Source: a bacterium
GTDB taxonomy: Bacteria; Planctomycetota; Phycisphaerae; Phycisphaerales; UBA1924
Reading direction: 5' to 3'
DNA length: 7,387 bases
Assembly (NCBI GenBank): GCA_002401225.1
Contig: NVSM01000010.1
Location: 27,184-34,570 of the forward strand
Part shown: one piece after another, positions 5,926 through 7,387 of the stretch
How the letters are laid out: each line of letters begins with the position of its first letter
Numbering within the stretch: the first letter of the stretch is position 1
Position numbers and translations under genes: made by a program
Notes under the pieces: generated by a model
The model's database searches: none
Told to the model about the DNA's origin: nothing
What the model saw: only the letters and a program-made list of their open reading frames with translations

Positions 5926-7160
5926 CCACTACCGACGATCTGAAACTTGTTGCCAGCATTCAAGTGGGGCCATCGGCCACCTACGCCGTGGTATCGGTTC
6001 GTGCATCAAGCTCGATGACCAGCCCATCGAACCAAACTCGATCGAGCTATGAAGAAATCCGTTGGGATCTCGAATGCCTGGCCGAGATCGCATCACCAAC
6101 ATCCATCACACAGCTCAACCAAACCATCAAATCGGATCTGGCCAAGATCGGGCAGGTGGTGACGCTGACCGAGTTGGGCACCGCTCGCGTGATGCCCGCC
6201 CAGGGCGTAGGCGGAAGCCTGCATGGCTACCCAAGGGTTGAACTCACGGACATCCCAGACAAGTCATTCGGGCAGTTCCAGGCGTTCAACCTGACCGCCA
6301 TCACACGAGTGCCCATCGCCGATGGATCGGGCATCGTGGAACACACCACCGAAACCGAGACCATCACCAATACGGACGGCACCATCGAAACCAGCGTGCG
6401 TGGAGAGATTCGCCTGGCAAACGGGGATGACGCCAGCGCGTGGATCAACACCAACATCTTCACACCCGTTCGATCCGCAGCGGATGCAGCAGGCAATGGC
6501 GTAATCACTCGTGTCTCGATCACCGACGACACATCGATGGCCAAGTACGCTTATACGGTCAAGCCAGGCGTGTCGGGCAGCCCTGGTGTGACGCAGGCCA
6601 ATGTCGACGACCGAACTGTGGCGGATGTCACCGGGCGGCGTGTACGCACGATCAGCGGCTCTGCAACGGGCACAGGCGCGTCGACCTTCGCAACCGCTCA
6701 GCGCGTGGCAGAGGATTCCAATCTCAAGCTTCTGCGCGAGGACGGGCCGAGCCTGCCGAGTATTCCAGATGGCCGAGTGAACTTCAGCTATCAATATGTG
6801 GCGGGTGTAACCAATGCAGCCTTCCCAGGCATTTTCATTACCCGATTCAATGAAACCATCGACGAGGCTGGTGGCGGTGCCCAGATCAACACAGCCAGCT
6901 TCTTCAGTCAAGGCCCAACACTTCGCACGGGCGTGATTGCCCCGACTGTCTACACGCAACGCACCGAGATCGAGTTCATCGGACCGTTTGCCAATCACGG
7001 GCTCACCCCGCAGCTGGCAACGGACAATATCTCAGGCCGTCCTCGCCAGAGCCGCAAGGCCCAGGGTGAACTCAAGACAGTCGTCATGTCCTGGGCGTAC
7101 ATCTTCCCCGCACCCCTCGCATCGTACCCAAACCCTCGCACCATCAACGGTCTCATATAA
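5922..7160 (+). CDS. Unrecognised distal-tail-position protein, beta-rich
   Basis: This encodes 412 residues from a GTG start in a GTGA overlap, with GAGGAG upstream. I do not recognise the family. It directly follows the tape measure, where siphophages encode the distal tail protein and tail-tip components, so a structural role at the tip is the likeliest inference. The sequence is rich in Thr, Ser, Ala, Gly and Asp, has a single Cys (residue 53), and shows no signal peptide or membrane segment. A short N-terminal strand (LKLVASIQVG) is followed by a mixed region with a helix SITQLNQTIKSDLAKIG. The rest looks like extended beta structure (AITRVPIADGSGIVEHTT, ETSVRGEIRLANG, GVITRVSITDDTSMAKY, VNFSYQYVAGV, RTEIEFIGPF). 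I see no catalytic motif and no carbohydrate-binding signature. Codons end in C more often than in the first gene's beta-helix region. The stop shares one base with the next ATG (TAATG). Confidence 0.55.
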   Translation: MTTTDDLKLVASIQVGPSATYAVVSVRASSSMTSPSNQTRSSYEEIRWDLECLAEIASPTSITQLNQTIKSDLAKIGQVVTLTELGTARVMPAQGVGGSLHGYPRVELTDIPDKSFGQFQAFNLTAITRVPIADGSGIVEHTTETETITNTDGTIETSVRGEIRLANGDDASAWINTNIFTPVRSAADAAGNGVITRVSITDDTSMAKYAYTVKPGVSGSPGVTQANVDDRTVADVTGRRVRTISGSATGTGASTFATAQRVAEDSNLKLLREDGPSLPSIPDGRVNFSYQYVAGVTNAAFPGIFITRFNETIDEAGGGAQINTASFFSQGPTLRTGVIAPTVYTQRTEIEFIGPFANHGLTPQLATDNISGRPRQSRKAQGELKTVVMSWAYIFPAPLASYPNPRTINGLI

Positions 7161-7387
7161 TGGCACTTCCACACACCACCATCACGATCAGCAATATTGA
7201 CTCGGCAACGGGAAACACGCACATCACCAAGATCCGCGCGGTGGTTGATAGTGCGATCCGTCGATCCATTGGATCAACAGGCGATGCGGTTACGCTCACG
7301 GTCGATAAAGCTGACTGGCCTGTTGGGTATGACGAGCTGGGCGACTTTGAGATCAACATCAACCAGGGCCAAGGCATCGGCGCACAG
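7160..7387 (+). CDS. Tail-tip/hub-position protein, N-terminal fragment (3' partial)
   Basis: ATG at 7160 overlaps the previous TAA by one base. The frame stays open for 76 codons to the right edge, so the gene continues beyond the window. It starts MALPHTTITISNIDSATGN, then a strand-like TKIRAVVDSAIRRSIGS, VTLTVDKADWPVGYDEL and FEININ. This pattern of short strands with a GDAVTLTVDKADW turn is compatible with the first domain of a tail hub or baseplate-type protein, which often begins by defining an axis or coordinate-like beta domain. There is too little to name a family. Upstream there is no clear Shine-Dalgarno sequence, only ACGG at 7147-7150, so it probably depends on re-initiation after the previous gene. 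The call as a real gene rests on the TAATG junction and the continued dense coding on this strand. Confidence 0.5.
   Translation, partial: MALPHTTITISNIDSATGNTHITKIRAVVDSAIRRSIGSTGDAVTLTVDKADWPVGYDELGDFEININQGQGIGAQ

Noticed and set aside
5732..6052. Plus-strand alternative frame across the tape measure/next gene junction, as a possible frameshifted extension through the G run
   Set aside because: The translation has no tape-measure character, and the zero frame ends in a GTGA overlap with a good ribosome binding site.
6264..6998. Long open frame on the minus strand (244 codons) opposite the distal-tail-position gene
   Set aside because: It is fully antisense to a gene with operon-type junctions. 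Its translation is Arg/His/Ser-rich with no recognisable domain, and it has no plausible ribosome binding site context.
1..7387. Search for a contractile sheath, integrase, terminase, lysis genes, tRNAs, CRISPR arrays and intrinsic terminators
   Set aside because: None is visible. The coding is continuous head-tail joining and tail genes, and I saw no GC-rich hairpin followed by a T run at any junction.

Overview
The window is a stretch of a tailed-phage or prophage late operon: the head-tail joining and tail genes of what looks like a siphovirus with a non-contractile tail. Everything reads on the + strand. I see no tRNA, rRNA, CRISPR array, transposase, integrase, promoter or terminator. 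The host cannot be named from the sequence. The DNA is moderately GC-rich, start sites carry purine-rich Shine-Dalgarno sequences, and the palindrome CGATCG is strongly over-represented. The Big_5 and HYDIN/choice-of-anchor-D type domains in the first gene are common in large secreted proteins of environmental Gram-negative groups, including Planctomycetota; any host assignment from this is weak inference.

Layout. (1) 2-2605: a very large protein, open to the left edge, with a right-handed beta-helix-like region, a Big_5/SbsA Ig-like domain, a HYDIN/choice-of-anchor-D-like beta-sandwich and, at its C-terminus, about 155 residues resembling the phage head-tail connector family often annotated as 'DnaT-like' (gp6/Ad1 role). 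(2) 2602-2967: probable head-closure (stopper) protein. (3) 2964-3317: HK97 gp10-like protein. (4) 3314-3820: probable tail terminator/completion protein. (5) 3834-4313: probable major tail tube protein. (6) 4313-4876: protein in the tail-assembly-chaperone position. (7) 4873-5925: short tape-measure protein with a recognisable TMP core. (8) 5922-7160: unrecognised beta-rich protein in the distal-tail position. (9) 7160 to the right edge: start of another tail-tip or hub-position protein.

How they work together. By analogy with lambda, HK97 and SPP1 systems, the connector domain and the head-closure protein seal the filled capsid. The gp10-like and terminator proteins cap the tail. The tube protein polymerises around the tape measure with help from the chaperone-position protein, and the genes after the tape measure build the tip. 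Coding is almost gapless: neighbours overlap by 1 or 4 bases at TTGA, ATGA, GTGA or TAATG junctions, with only a 13-base gap before the tail tube gene, which has the strongest ribosome binding site. This points to one polycistronic message with translational coupling.

The most notable feature is the in-frame joining of an adhesin-like beta-helix/Ig polypeptide to a head-tail connector domain. If real, it would place a large external appendage on the neck of the virion.
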